From assembly GCA_003217735.2 (NCBI GenBank), contig CP031585.1:4141501-4205500 (forward strand): a DNA stretch of 64,000 nt, read 5' to 3'. The position numbers and the translations under genes are program-made. Positions 33,665-42,017 of the stretch are shown piece by piece (within the stretch, counting starts at the first letter, position 1; every line of letters starts with the position of its first letter). The notes below the pieces were generated by a model that was not told the origin of the DNA, searched no databases, and saw only the letters and a list, made by a program, of their open reading frames with translations. The stretch comes from Marinibacterium anthonyi (GTDB taxonomy: Bacteria > Pseudomonadota > Alphaproteobacteria > Rhodobacterales > Rhodobacteraceae).

Positions 33665-34360
33665 ATGAAGAAAGTCTATGCCTCGGCCCAGGAAGCCCTT
33701 GATGGGGTGTTGTTCGACGGAATGCTGATCGCGGCGGGCGGCTTCGGCCTCTGCGGGATCCCCGAGCTTCTGCTGCAGGCGATCAAGGACGCCGGCACCA
33801 AGGACCTGACCTTTGCCTCCAACAACGCCGGGGTGGACGATTTCGGCATCGGCATCCTGCTGCAGACCAAGCAGGTCAAGAAAATGATCTCCTCCTACGT
33901 GGGCGAGAATGCCGAATTCATGCGCCAGTACCTGTCGGGCGAGCTTGAGCTGGAATTCAACCCCCAGGGCACCTTGGCCGAGCGGATGCGCGCGGCAGGC
34001 TGCGGGATTCCCGGTTTCTACACCAAGACCGGCGTCGGCACCCAGATCGCCGAGGGCAAGGAACACAAGGATTTCGGCGGCGAGACCTATATCCTTGAAG
34101 AAGGGATCTTTGCCGACCTGAGCATCGTGAAGGCCTGGAAGGCCGACGCGACCGGCAACCTGGTGTTCCGCAAGACCGCGCGCAACTTCAACCCGCCGGC
34201 GGCCATGTGCGGCAAGGTCTGCGTCGCCGAGGTCGAGGAAATCGTGCCCACCGGCAGCCTGGATCCCGACAGCATCCACCTGCCCGGCATCTACGTCCAC
34301 CGCCTGATCCAGGGCGAACACGAGAAGCGGATCGAGCAGCGCACCGTTCGCGCGGCCTGA
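33665..34360 (+). CDS. scoA: 3-oxoacid CoA-transferase subunit A
   Basis: 231 residues of CoA-transferase family I, alpha subunit: GMLIAAGGFGLCGIPELLLQAI at the N terminus (CoA-binding glycine-rich loop), LTFASNNAGVDDFGIG, and the later PGFYTKTGVGT and AMCGKVCVAEVEEIVP segments. With subunit B (36335) it moves CoA between succinyl-CoA and acetoacetate or related 3-oxoacids. ATG 33665 follows GGGAAG. Unusually, its partner gene is 1,974 bases further on, after two unrelated genes. Confidence 0.94.
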   Translation: MKKVYASAQEALDGVLFDGMLIAAGGFGLCGIPELLLQAIKDAGTKDLTFASNNAGVDDFGIGILLQTKQVKKMISSYVGENAEFMRQYLSGELELEFNPQGTLAERMRAAGCGIPGFYTKTGVGTQIAEGKEHKDFGGETYILEEGIFADLSIVKAWKADATGNLVFRKTARNFNPPAAMCGKVCVAEVEEIVPTGSLDPDSIHLPGIYVHRLIQGEHEKRIEQRTVRAA

Positions 34361-34430
34361 ATGTTCCAGCCTGGGGCCGGCCGTCGGAACGGGCCCAGGC
34401 TGACTTACCGGTTCCGACCGGAGGCACCCG

Positions 34431-35507
34431 ATGGATATTCCCCAAAGTCCCTACAGTGACCTCGAGTCGCGCGCCTTCTGGCGCTCGGCCGTCACTGAAC
34501 GCGAACCGCTGGATCCCGGCGACGTCTATCGCGCCAAGTTCCCCATCACCCGGGACATGCGGATCGCCACCGCCGGATCGTGCTTTGCCCAGCACGTGGG
34601 ACGGGCGCTGAAGACCTCGGGCTTCAACGTGATCGATACGGAACCGATGCCGCTGAAGGTCGACCTGCCGCTGGCGCAACGCTACGGGTACGAGCTGTAT
34701 TCGGCGCGCTACGGCAACATCTACACGACGCGCCAGCTGGTGCAACTGGTCAACGAGGCGCGCGGCAAGTTCGCGCCCGCCCACCCGGTCTGGGAACGCA
34801 AGGGCCGCTATTTCGACGCGCTGCGCCCGAACGTGGAACCCGACGGGCTGGACAGCCCCGAAATGGTGATGGCGCACCGGGAAAAGCACCTGAACAACGT
34901 GCGCAAGGCGTTCTTTCGCTGTGACCTGATGGTGTTCACCTTCGGCCTGACCGAGGCTTGGATCGACCGCGAAAGCGACACGGTCTATCCCACGGCGCCG
35001 GGCACCATCGCGGGCAGCTTCGTTCCCGAAACCTTTGCCTTCAAGAACTTCAGCTACGAAGAGATCAAGCGCGACTTCGAGGTCTTCGCCGCGATCATGC
35101 GATCGCGGAACACCAACATGAAGTTCCTGATCACCACCTCGCCCGTGCCGCTGACGGCCACCGCCTCGGGCCAGCATGTCGAGGTTGCAACCTGCTATTC
35201 CAAGTCCGTCCTGCGCGCGGTCTGCGGCGCGCTGGCGGCCGACAACGACGACATCGACTATTTCCCCTCGTACGAGATCATCACGTCGTCGAATACGCGC
35301 GGGGTCTATTACGAAGCCAACAAGCGCAGCGTGTCGCGGCTGGGCGTGCAGACGGCGATGAAGACCTTCCTTGCCGCGCACGGGGTCGAAGACAGCCCCG
35401 CGCCGGCCCCTGCCCGCAAATCCGGTGGGTCCCGCCCGGCGGGCCCGGCCAAGGCGCGCGCCGACGATGTCTGCGAAGAAGCCCTGCTGGAGGCGTTTTC
35501 CCGATGA
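34431..35507 (+). CDS. GSCFA domain-containing protein
   Basis: 358 residues. The defining GSCFA motif is at 49-53 (ATAGSCFAQHVGRAL), followed by MVFTFGLTEAWID and LITTSPVPLTATASG, which match the GSCFA family, a relative of SGNH/GDSL hydrolases; here the nucleophile position would be Ser50. The C-terminal ~30 residues are a low-complexity Ala/Pro linker and acidic tail. No signal peptide. The stop overlaps the next gene's ATG, so the two proteins are probably partners. Substrate unknown; some relatives are near glycan genes. Confidence 0.88.
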   Translation: MDIPQSPYSDLESRAFWRSAVTEREPLDPGDVYRAKFPITRDMRIATAGSCFAQHVGRALKTSGFNVIDTEPMPLKVDLPLAQRYGYELYSARYGNIYTTRQLVQLVNEARGKFAPAHPVWERKGRYFDALRPNVEPDGLDSPEMVMAHREKHLNNVRKAFFRCDLMVFTFGLTEAWIDRESDTVYPTAPGTIAGSFVPETFAFKNFSYEEIKRDFEVFAAIMRSRNTNMKFLITTSPVPLTATASGQHVEVATCYSKSVLRAVCGALAADNDDIDYFPSYEIITSSNTRGVYYEANKRSVSRLGVQTAMKTFLAAHGVEDSPAPAPARKSGGSRPAGPAKARADDVCEEALLEAFSR

Positions 35508-36274
35508 CGCGGATTGCAATGATCGGGTCGTCGCACACGGCGGCGCTGCGCATGGCCTGGGACGCGCTGCGCGCGTCCGACAAGCCGGCCGAGGTCAGCT
35601 TTTTCGTGGCCCCCGGCGGGATCTACAACACCCTGACCATGGAAGACGATCACAAGTTCGGCCTGCATGGCGACGATCCCGCCCAGGCCGAGGCCCGCGC
35701 GATGGTCGAAAAGCTGAACGGAACACTGACGATCAACGTTTCGACCCACGACCATGTCGTGCTGGTCGGGCAGCCGTTCAACTCCATCGACCTGCTGGAA
35801 CTGCTGAGCCAGGCGGATGTGGACGGGATCCGCGACACCGGGGCGGATCACCTGGTGTCCCGCCCCGCCTTCGAGGCGCTGGTCGGCGCCCGGGTGGCGG
35901 ACATGCTGCCAGCGTCCTGGTGGCGCAACCGGACCGATACGCAGGTCACCGTGGTCACCCGCCCGCGCCCGTCCGAAGGCACGCTGGGCAACCGGCGGCT
36001 GGCCGGTCTGCAACGCGATCCCGCCGGCCTGGGGGCCGCGCTGGACTGGTGCAGTGCCCGCGCGCGTGCCGAGATGGAACCGATGGGCATCGGTCTGGTG
36101 GATCAGCCGGCCATCACATTCGCCGACAACGGTCTGACTCGTGCCGAATTTTCGCGCGGCTCCGCCCGGCTGAACGATCGCGCGCATGGCGACGACGACA
36201 AGGCCCACATGAATGCCGATTTCGGTGCCCTGCAATGGCGGGAAATACTTGATGTTCTGGGGCTGCAAAAGTAG
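35504..36274 (+). CDS. GSSH-motif protein, probable SGNH-like partner of the GSCFA protein
   Basis: 256 residues. It opens with MTRIAMIGSSHTAALRMAW, which resembles block I of SGNH-fold enzymes (GxS/GSSH after a first beta strand). A later SFFVAPGGIYNTL and HDHVVLVGQPFNSIDLL segment fit further strands of a Rossmann-like fold; a terminal HMNADFG could supply a catalytic Asp/His region. I do not recognise a named family. Start codon overlaps the GSCFA stop (ATGA). No signal peptide or membrane helix. Confidence 0.7.
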   Translation: MTRIAMIGSSHTAALRMAWDALRASDKPAEVSFFVAPGGIYNTLTMEDDHKFGLHGDDPAQAEARAMVEKLNGTLTINVSTHDHVVLVGQPFNSIDLLELLSQADVDGIRDTGADHLVSRPAFEALVGARVADMLPASWWRNRTDTQVTVVTRPRPSEGTLGNRRLAGLQRDPAGLGAALDWCSARARAEMEPMGIGLVDQPAITFADNGLTRAEFSRGSARLNDRAHGDDDKAHMNADFGALQWREILDVLGLQK

Positions 36275-36334
36275 CCCCTAGGGAAGCACCCTGTCCGGCC
36301 CGAAGCGGCCGGCGTCACGGAGGATGAGCGACAG

Positions 36335-36964
36335 ATGGCTTGGGACCGCAATCAAATGGCTGCGCGTGCGGCGCAGGAACTGGAAGACGGCTGGTACGTG
36401 AACCTGGGCATCGGCATTCCGACGCTGGTGTCGAACTTCATCCCCGAGGGTATCGAAGTCACGCTGCAGTCGGAGAACGGGATGCTGGGCATGGGCCCCT
36501 TCCCCACCGAGAACGAGGTCGACCCCGACCTGATCAACGCCGGCAAGCAGACCATTACCGAATTGCCGCAGACCGCCTATTTCGACAGCGCGCAAAGCTT
36601 CGGCATGATCCGTGGCGGCAAGATCGCCATGGCCATCCTGGGCGCGATGGAAGTGGCCGAAAACGGTGACCTGGCGAACTGGATGATCCCCGGCAAGCTG
36701 GTCAAGGGCATGGGCGGCGCGATGGACCTGGTGGCCGGCGTGGGCCGCGTTGTCGTCGTGATGGACCACACCAACAAGCACGGCGACAGCAAGGTGCTGA
36801 AGGAATGCACCCTGCCGCTGACCGGCACGGGTGTCGTGGACCGCATCATCACCAACCTCGGCGTTCTGGACGTGGTCGAAGGCGGTCTGAAGATCGTCGA
36901 GACCGCCGAAGGCGTGACCGAAGACGAACTGCGCGCCGCAACCCAGGCGACGCTGGTCGACTGA
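36335..36964 (+). CDS. scoB: 3-oxoacid CoA-transferase subunit B
   Basis: 209 residues, beta subunit of family I CoA-transferase. The catalytic glutamate is Glu47 in [12 protein letters not shown], and [13 protein letters not shown] and [13 protein letters not shown] are the other conserved segments. Forms the enzyme with subunit A at 33665 (ketone-body or short-chain 3-oxoacid activation, linked to polyhydroxybutyrate and amino-acid catabolism). GGAGG lies 12 bases upstream of the ATG. Confidence 0.95.
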   Translation: MAWDRNQMAARAAQELEDGWYVNLGIGIPTLVSNFIPEGIEVTLQSENGMLGMGPFPTENEVDPDLINAGKQTITELPQTAYFDSAQSFGMIRGGKIAMAILGAMEVAENGDLANWMIPGKLVKGMGGAMDLVAGVGRVVVVMDHTNKHGDSKVLKECTLPLTGTGVVDRIITNLGVLDVVEGGLKIVETAEGVTEDELRAATQATLVD

Positions 36965-36971
36965 CCTTTTC

Positions 36972-36997
36972 GGGGTGGCCTTCGGGGCCGCCCCTTT
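36972..36997 (+). terminator. Terminator after scoB
   Basis: GGGGTGGCC (36972-36980) pairs with GGCCGCCCC (36986-36994; one T-G pair), loop TTCGG, then TTT. Eight bases after the stop codon. Confidence 0.65.
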
Positions 36998-37036
36998 GCC
37001 CCTGCGGGCCGCCGACCGCGCGCCCCGGTGCCATCC

Positions 37037-37876
37037 TCAGTTCATCGTGGAAAAGACGCAGCCGTCCGTGATCAGCTCGGGCGGGGTCATGCAAAGCGCC
37101 TTGGCCACCTGGAAGGCCGCCAGCACCTTGGGCACGTAATCCCGGGTTTCCGGAAAAGGCGGCACGCCGCCATGGGTGCGCACGGATCCCGGCCCGGCAT
37201 TGTAGCCGGCCAGCACCAGGATCGGGTCGGCGTCGAATTCCCCCATCAGGAAATCAAGATACCGCACCCCGCCGGCGATGTTCTGTTCGGGCACCAGGCT
37301 GTCGGCCACGCCGAATTGCTTCGCCGTTCCCGGCATCAGCTGCATCAGCCCCTGCGCCCCGGCCCTGCTGACCGCATCCGGCCGCCCCGCGCTTTCCACC
37401 GCGATCACCGCCAGCACCAGCGCCGGCGACACCCGTGTGCCCACGGTCGAGGTCAGGATCGGGATCGCGCGGGCCGCCGCGATGTCGCGCAGCACCTGCA
37501 GGCGCGGCGTCTGCAAGGGACCGGCCGCCGCGATCGCCGCCAACGCCGGCTGCAGCCGCCCGGGGCCGGTATCCGCCAGGTCCGGAGAGATCCTGTCCCA
37601 GAACCAGTCGTAATTGCCCCCCGGCGTGCCGGGCAGCCCCGGCACCGGGGCCGGCGTTTCCGGTTCGGGAAGCGCGACGGGGGTCGGTATGGGCCGTGCC
37701 GGGACGGCGCTGGGATCGATCTGAACGGTGATGCGCCGCTTTGTGCCCGGTTTCGGAGGCTTCACACGCTTTGCCTCGAAATCGGGATAGGCGGTAGGTG
37801 ACGTCACGACCTGCGCCGGCGCCGGAAGGGCCAGCACACAGACAAGACAGCTCGCCATCATTCGCATGGCAAACAT
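37037..37876 (-). CDS. Secreted lytic transglycosylase (SLT domain)
   Basis: 279 residues with an N-terminal signal peptide (cleavage near PAPAQ), a Pro-rich segment to ~95, and a C-terminal SLT-fold catalytic domain: LVLAVIAVESAGRPDAVSRAG with catalytic Glu in AVESAG, GLMQLMPGTAKQFGV and YNAGPGSV. It cleaves peptidoglycan. GAGGAACCCCG precedes ATG 37876. It is divergent from the first tad pilin gene; similar muramidases open the wall for surface machineries, so a role in pilus assembly is possible but not shown. Confidence 0.9.
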   Translation of the reverse strand: MFAMRMMASCLVCVLALPAPAQVVTSPTAYPDFEAKRVKPPKPGTKRRITVQIDPSAVPARPIPTPVALPEPETPAPVPGLPGTPGGNYDWFWDRISPDLADTGPGRLQPALAAIAAAGPLQTPRLQVLRDIAAARAIPILTSTVGTRVSPALVLAVIAVESAGRPDAVSRAGAQGLMQLMPGTAKQFGVADSLVPEQNIAGGVRYLDFLMGEFDADPILVLAGYNAGPGSVRTHGGVPPFPETRDYVPKVLAAFQVAKALCMTPPELITDGCVFSTMN

Positions 37877-38240
37877 CGGGGTTCCTCGGACTGCTCGATC
37901 GTTCGTGTTTTGTCGAAAAGCTTAACCAAGCCCGGACAATTGACCAGAAATTCCGGTGCGTAATGTGGCCATAGGGCCAGATTCACCCGCATCCGTTGCC
38001 GATTTGACCCGCCCACCAAGCGGATAATCGACCATTTCTGAAATGAAACCAATTGCCTAGCGAAAAAGTAAATGGAAACCTTTACGTGCACCGAAATTTC
38101 CCCGGACCTGCCCCATTCCTGCCACGAGTCGACGGCCATATAAGGTCATCCAACGACGACCGCGATCATGAAGGTGAGAGAGCAGGTCACGGAACGGCGG
38201 TGGATGCCACGCAAATTCAGATCCTTTGGAGGGACATCCC
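37877..38240. other. Non-coding divergent region before the pilin genes
   Basis: 364 bases without supported coding sequence, clearly richer in A/T than neighbours. It must hold the promoters of the transglycosylase and of the first pilin gene. A CCATATAAGG stretch near 38137-38146 could be a -10 region; I see no convincing -35 or sigma-54 element. Confidence 0.5.
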
Positions 38241-38429
38241 ATGATCAAGTTCATCAAAAACTTCCGCCAAGACGAAAACGGTGCCGTGACTGTCGACTGG
38301 GTCGTGCTGACCGCAGCCGTCGTTGCCCTGGCCGGGGCCGCCTATACCGCCATCGACAGCGGCGCGACCAACCTGACCACCGAAACCGGCAACTTCATCA
38401 AGGCTCAGGACCCCGACGCGGCCAACTGA
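38241..38429 (+). CDS. Flp/Tad-type pilin 1
   Basis: 62 residues: basic leader MIKFIKNFRQDENG, then the hydrophobic helix AVTVDWVVLTAAVVALAGAA and a polar tail. Cleavage after the glycine at position 14 by the prepilin peptidase (48986) is expected. Mature positions 5-6 are Asp-Trp in place of the Glu-Tyr typical of Flp pilins. GGAGGGACATCCC precedes the ATG. Almost identical to pilin 2 at 38814. Followed by a strong terminator, so it is separately transcribed and probably abundant. Confidence 0.85.
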   Translation: MIKFIKNFRQDENGAVTVDWVVLTAAVVALAGAAYTAIDSGATNLTTETGNFIKAQDPDAAN

Positions 38430-38455
38430 TCCGCCGGACCAAAGGTCCACAGCAA

Positions 38456-38490
38456 AGAGCCGTGCCCGAGGGCACGGCTCTTCCTTTTTC
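38456..38490 (+). terminator. Strong rho-independent terminator after pilin 1
   Basis: AAGAGCCGTGCCC (38456-38468) pairs with GGGCACGGCTCTT (38471-38483), tight loop, followed by CCTTTTT. A second hairpin, GGGGAGCT (38494-38501) / AGCTCCCC (38517-38524), follows at once. Confidence 0.9.
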
Positions 38491-38813
38491 AGGGGGAGCT
38501 TCGCCGATTTGGCGCAGCTCCCCTTGTCGTTTCCGCGCCCGGTCCCGGCCCATCGGATTGGGTGCCCGGGCGCCGTCAATTCGACACAAAATGGACTCTC
38601 TGCCGATCCGCAGGGGCGGATCGGAATCGGGAAACAGTTGAAACAAGTTGTTTCCTTGAGAACCGCAGGGCCACGGAAAAGCCTCGATTATTGCCCAAAA
38701 GCCGCCCCAATTCGCTGGCTATATCCTCTCATGCCGCGACGGACAGCCGGTCGAGAGAGCCGGAAAGACTGACACGCGGACAACGCAACACCAGATCCAA
38801 AGAGGGACATACC
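38491..38813. other. Interval between the two tandem pilin genes
   Basis: About 320 bases without a gene. After the second hairpin (38494-38524) come the near-palindrome GAAACAAGTTGTTTC (38639-38653 region) and a GGCTATATCC stretch near 38718 that resembles the CCATATAAGG sequence before pilin 1, suggesting a duplicated promoter. Confidence 0.45.
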
Positions 38814-39002
38814 ATGATCAAGTTCATCAAAAACTTCCGCAAAGACGAAAACGGTGCCGTGACTGTCGACTGGGTCGTTCTGACCGCTGCCGTCGTCGCC
38901 CTGGCCGGGGCCGCCTATACCGCCATCGACAGCGGCGCGACCAACCTGACCACCGAAACCGGCAACTTCATCAAGGCCCAGGATCCCGACGCAGCCAACT
39001 GA
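38814..39002 (+). CDS. Flp/Tad-type pilin 2
   Basis: 62 residues, identical to pilin 1 except Lys for Gln at residue 10 in the leader, so the mature pilins are predicted to be the same. The genes differ at seven of 189 bases, six of them silent. AGAGGGACATACC precedes the ATG. A 10-bp hairpin at 39031-39063 follows. Confidence 0.85.
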   Translation: MIKFIKNFRKDENGAVTVDWVVLTAAVVALAGAAYTAIDSGATNLTTETGNFIKAQDPDAAN

Positions 39003-39030
39003 TCCATCCTTCCGGATCAAAAGGTTCCTT

Positions 39031-39068
39031 ACGGCCACGCTTTGCTCGCCAAGGCGTGGCCGTTGTCT
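39031..39068 (+). terminator. Terminator-like hairpin after pilin 2
   Basis: ACGGCCACGC (39031-39040) / GCGTGGCCGT (39054-39063), 13-base loop, then TGTCTTC. The T-tract is poor, so partial read-through into the third pilin-like gene is likely. Confidence 0.6.
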
Positions 39069-39102
39069 TCTCGGCCTTCTGCCAGATATGAGGAATATTC
39101 AA

Positions 39103-39282
39103 ATGAACAGGAAAATCGTCAAGCTTTGCAAGGATGAAGGTGGTGCGGTCACGGTCGACTGGGTTGTCCTGTGCGCCGCTGTTGTCGCCCTGTGCGGCGC
39201 GGCCTTCTATTCGATCCAGGAAGCATCCGGCGGGGTCGGCACCGGCGTCGGCACCCATCTGACCGACATCGTCGTCGAATAA
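39103..39282 (+). CDS. Pilin-like protein 3 (divergent)
   Basis: 59 residues: MNRKIVKLCKDEGG leader, then AVTVDWVVLCAAVVALCGAA, clearly related to pilins 1 and 2, with a different tail (SIQEASGGVGTGVGTHL). It has three cysteines absent from the other two, one in the leader and two in the helix. ATG 39103 is preferred over 39088, because AGGAA lies between the two at the right distance. May be a minor pilin. Confidence 0.75.
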   Translation: MNRKIVKLCKDEGGAVTVDWVVLCAAVVALCGAAFYSIQEASGGVGTGVGTHLTDIVVE

Positions 39283-39509
39283 CCCCCTACCAACCGCCGC
39301 CCGACCCATCCCGGCCAGACCCGCCGCGCAGTACGCCCCGGTCCGACCCCCAGCCCCGCGATCCGGGACCGCGTCCGGCAGATGATGGAAATGCCGCCAT
39401 GGCTCCCTCGCGTTTCCGCTTTTTGAACACAATTCCTGTCTAGTTCCCGACAGGTCACAAGGGTGTCACGGCCAAAAACAACCTGAGATTGATGGATGGA
39501 GATAACGAC

Positions 39510-40361
39510 ATGCGTGCAGTATTCGGACTGGTGCTGATCGTCGGGGTCGCCCTGGCGGGGGGCGCCGTGATGATGGCCAAGAATTACATCTCGGCTTACC
39601 AGACCGAACTGGCCCACGAACGCGCCGCGCGCGAGGCTGTTGTGCCCACGGTCAAGGTCATGGTTGCCAAGCGCACGTTGCGCTACGGCGAAACCCTGGC
39701 CCGCGACGATGTCCGCTCTGTTCTCTGGCCCGAAACGGCCGTGCCCGAAGGCGCCTTTACCACAGTCGACACCCTGTTCCCCGCCGACGGCAAGGCCCGA
39801 TATGTGCTGCGCGCGATGGAAAAGGACGAGGCGGTGCTTGCCGTCAAGGTGACCGAGCCGGGCGAGGATGCCGGCATCACATCGCGCCTGGAACGGGGCA
39901 TGCGCGCCTTTGCCATCCGGGTCGACGTGGCATCCGGCGTGTCGGGCTTCCTGCGGCCGGGCGACCGGGTCGATGTCTACTGGACCGGGTCGGTCGCCGG
40001 CGCGGTCGAAGGCGCGCGGGGCGAACTGACCAAGCTCATCGGCACCAACATCCAGCTGATCGCCATCGACCAGACCGCCGGCGGCGATATCTCGGGCACC
40101 GTGATCGCGCGGACCGTCACCGTGGCCGCCCCCCCGCAGCAGGTTGCCGCCCTGGCCCAGGCCCAGACCACCGGCCGGCTGTCGCTGGCGCTGGTCGGGG
40201 CCGACGACGACACCATCGCCTCGGCCACGGACGTGGACCAGCGGCTGTTGCTGGGGATCCGGGAAGACGCGGCGCCGACAGCGAAGGAAGACCGCGTCTG
40301 CACCGTGCGCACCCGCCGCGGCGCCGAGGTGATGGATATTCCGATCCCCTGCACCAACTGA
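39510..40361 (+). CDS. cpaB: Tad pilus assembly protein CpaB (RcpC)
   Basis: 283 residues: one N-terminal membrane helix (AVFGLVLIVGVALAGGAVMM), then the SAF-like domain (TVKVMVAKRTLRYGETLARDDVRSV) and the RcpC/CpaB C-terminal domain with RVDVASGVSGFLRPGDRVDVYWT. A periplasmic modulator of the secretin. GGAGATAACGAC precedes ATG 39510. It starts the conserved cpaB-cpaC-ompA-cpaE-cpaF run, but a 215-base gap with a weak hairpin (40404-40427) separates it from cpaC. Confidence 0.93.
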   Translation: MRAVFGLVLIVGVALAGGAVMMAKNYISAYQTELAHERAAREAVVPTVKVMVAKRTLRYGETLARDDVRSVLWPETAVPEGAFTTVDTLFPADGKARYVLRAMEKDEAVLAVKVTEPGEDAGITSRLERGMRAFAIRVDVASGVSGFLRPGDRVDVYWTGSVAGAVEGARGELTKLIGTNIQLIAIDQTAGGDISGTVIARTVTVAAPPQQVAALAQAQTTGRLSLALVGADDDTIASATDVDQRLLLGIREDAAPTAKEDRVCTVRTRRGAEVMDIPIPCTN

Positions 40362-40487
40362 CCCGACGCACTGGCCCCACGCACCTGCCCGAAAATCAAG
40401 GCCGCCGCCCGACAGTCCCGGGGCGGCTTTGGCGTCACACCTGTTGCGGCATGCGCACATGAACTCCGGTCGGCAAGGGGTTGATTC

Positions 40488-40502
40488 TTGCAATGATTGC
40501 AA
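40488..40502. promoter_or_regulatory. TTGCAA-TGA-TTGCAA element upstream of cpaC
   Basis: Two self-complementary TTGCAA half-sites separated by three bases, 75 bases before the cpaC start. Looks like a regulator-binding site; identity unknown. Confidence 0.4.
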
Positions 40503-40576
40503 AATCCCCCCAAGGTGGGGCAAAATCCGGGCAAAGATCCGGGAAAATTCGAGGCGTGATCGGAAAGGCAGGTCAC

Positions 40577-42001
40577 ATGACAAGTCGAACGACCTTCGGC
40601 GCGGCCCTGCTGGGCCTTGTGCTGGCCGTGGCGCTGGCGCCGATGCCCGGCGCCGCCGATATCGTGCGCGAGGTCAATCGCGGCGCCACGTCGACCCTGG
40701 ATGTTCCGATGAACCGCGCCGTCGTCGTCGAAAGCGACGTGCCCTTTGCCGAACTGTCCATCGCCAACCCGGGCATCGCCGATATCTCGACCCTGTCGGA
40801 CCGCACGATCTATGTGCTGGGCAAGAGCCCCGGCATGACCACGCTGACCCTGCTGAACGACGCCGGCCAGCTGATCACCAACGTCACCGTCAAGGTGTCG
40901 GCCGACGTGACCGAGTTCAAGGAACGGCTGCGCCAGATCCTGCCCGACGAACGGATCGAGGTGCGCACCGCCAATGACGGGATCGTCCTGTCGGGCATGG
41001 TGTCGTCGCCCCAGCGCATGCAGCGCGCGCTGGACCTGGCGGAACGCTATGCGCCCGAACGGGTGTCCAACCTGATGAGCGTCGGCGGCGTGCAGCAGGT
41101 CATGCTCAAGGTCCGCTTTGCCGAGATGCAGCGCGCCGTGTCGAAATCGCTGTCCGCGTCGCTGGGGCTGAACGGATCGATGCTGGGCGGCGACCTGGGG
41201 GTGAACGGCGGGGTGAACACGCTGAACAACTCCACCGCGCTGAACAATGCGATGTCGGGCAACATCCCGTCCAGCAACGACAATACCGGCGCCATCCTCT
41301 TCGGTTTCAACGCCGGATCGATGCAGGTGGGCCTGCTGCTGGAGGCGCTGGAAAAGAAGGGCGTCGTGCGGTCCCTGGCCGAACCGAACCTGACCGCGCT
41401 GTCGGGACAGGAGGCCAAGTTCCTGGCCGGCGGCGAATACCCGGTGCCGGTGGCGCAGGAAGAAGGCACGATTTCGGTCGAATTCAAACCCTTCGGGATC
41501 GAATTGAACTTCATCCCCCGGGTCATCGACAACGACGTCATCAACCTGGAAATGGAAGCCGCGGTTTCGGCCATCGACAGTTCCAACGGGATCGAGGTGA
41601 ACGGCTTTTCCATCGATGCCTTCACGCGGCGGTCGACCTCGACCACGGTGGAACTGCGCGACGGTGAAAGCTTTGCCATTGCCGGGCTGATCCAGGACAA
41701 TTTCCTGGACAACGCGGCACAGCTGCCCTGGCTGGGCGACGTGCCGGTGCTGGGGACGCTGTTCCGCAGTTCGGATTACCAGCGCAACCAGACCGAGCTG
41801 GTGATCATCATCACCGCCCACCTGGTCACGCCGACCCGGGGCGAGGCGCTGGCCCTGCCCACCGACCGGGTCAGGCCGCCCAGCGAACGGGACCTGTTCC
41901 TGTTCGGCAAGGTCGCGGATGTAAACCGGCCCAAGACGGGCGCGGCAGGGGAAGTGGCCAAGCAGGATTTCAGCGGATCCTACGGCTATGTCATGGATTG
42001 A
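40577..42001 (+). CDS. cpaC: Tad pilus secretin CpaC (RcpA)
   Basis: 474 residues: signal peptide (cleavage near GAAD), N-terminal pilus-assembly domain (ATSTLDVPMNRAVVVESD), a BON-like segment (~115-170) and the secretin C-terminal domain with VRFAEMQRAVSKSLS, GGEYPVPVAQ and the VPVLGTLFRSSDYQRNQTEL ending typical of type II secretins. Forms the outer-membrane channel for the pilus. ATG 40577 was chosen since it directly opens the signal peptide; a longer frame exists. Confidence 0.94.
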   Translation: MTSRTTFGAALLGLVLAVALAPMPGAADIVREVNRGATSTLDVPMNRAVVVESDVPFAELSIANPGIADISTLSDRTIYVLGKSPGMTTLTLLNDAGQLITNVTVKVSADVTEFKERLRQILPDERIEVRTANDGIVLSGMVSSPQRMQRALDLAERYAPERVSNLMSVGGVQQVMLKVRFAEMQRAVSKSLSASLGLNGSMLGGDLGVNGGVNTLNNSTALNNAMSGNIPSSNDNTGAILFGFNAGSMQVGLLLEALEKKGVVRSLAEPNLTALSGQEAKFLAGGEYPVPVAQEEGTISVEFKPFGIELNFIPRVIDNDVINLEMEAAVSAIDSSNGIEVNGFSIDAFTRRSTSTTVELRDGESFAIAGLIQDNFLDNAAQLPWLGDVPVLGTLFRSSDYQRNQTELVIIITAHLVTPTRGEALALPTDRVRPPSERDLFLFGKVADVNRPKTGAAGEVAKQDFSGSYGYVMD

Positions 42002-42017
42002 CCGGGAGGCGGCGCCG

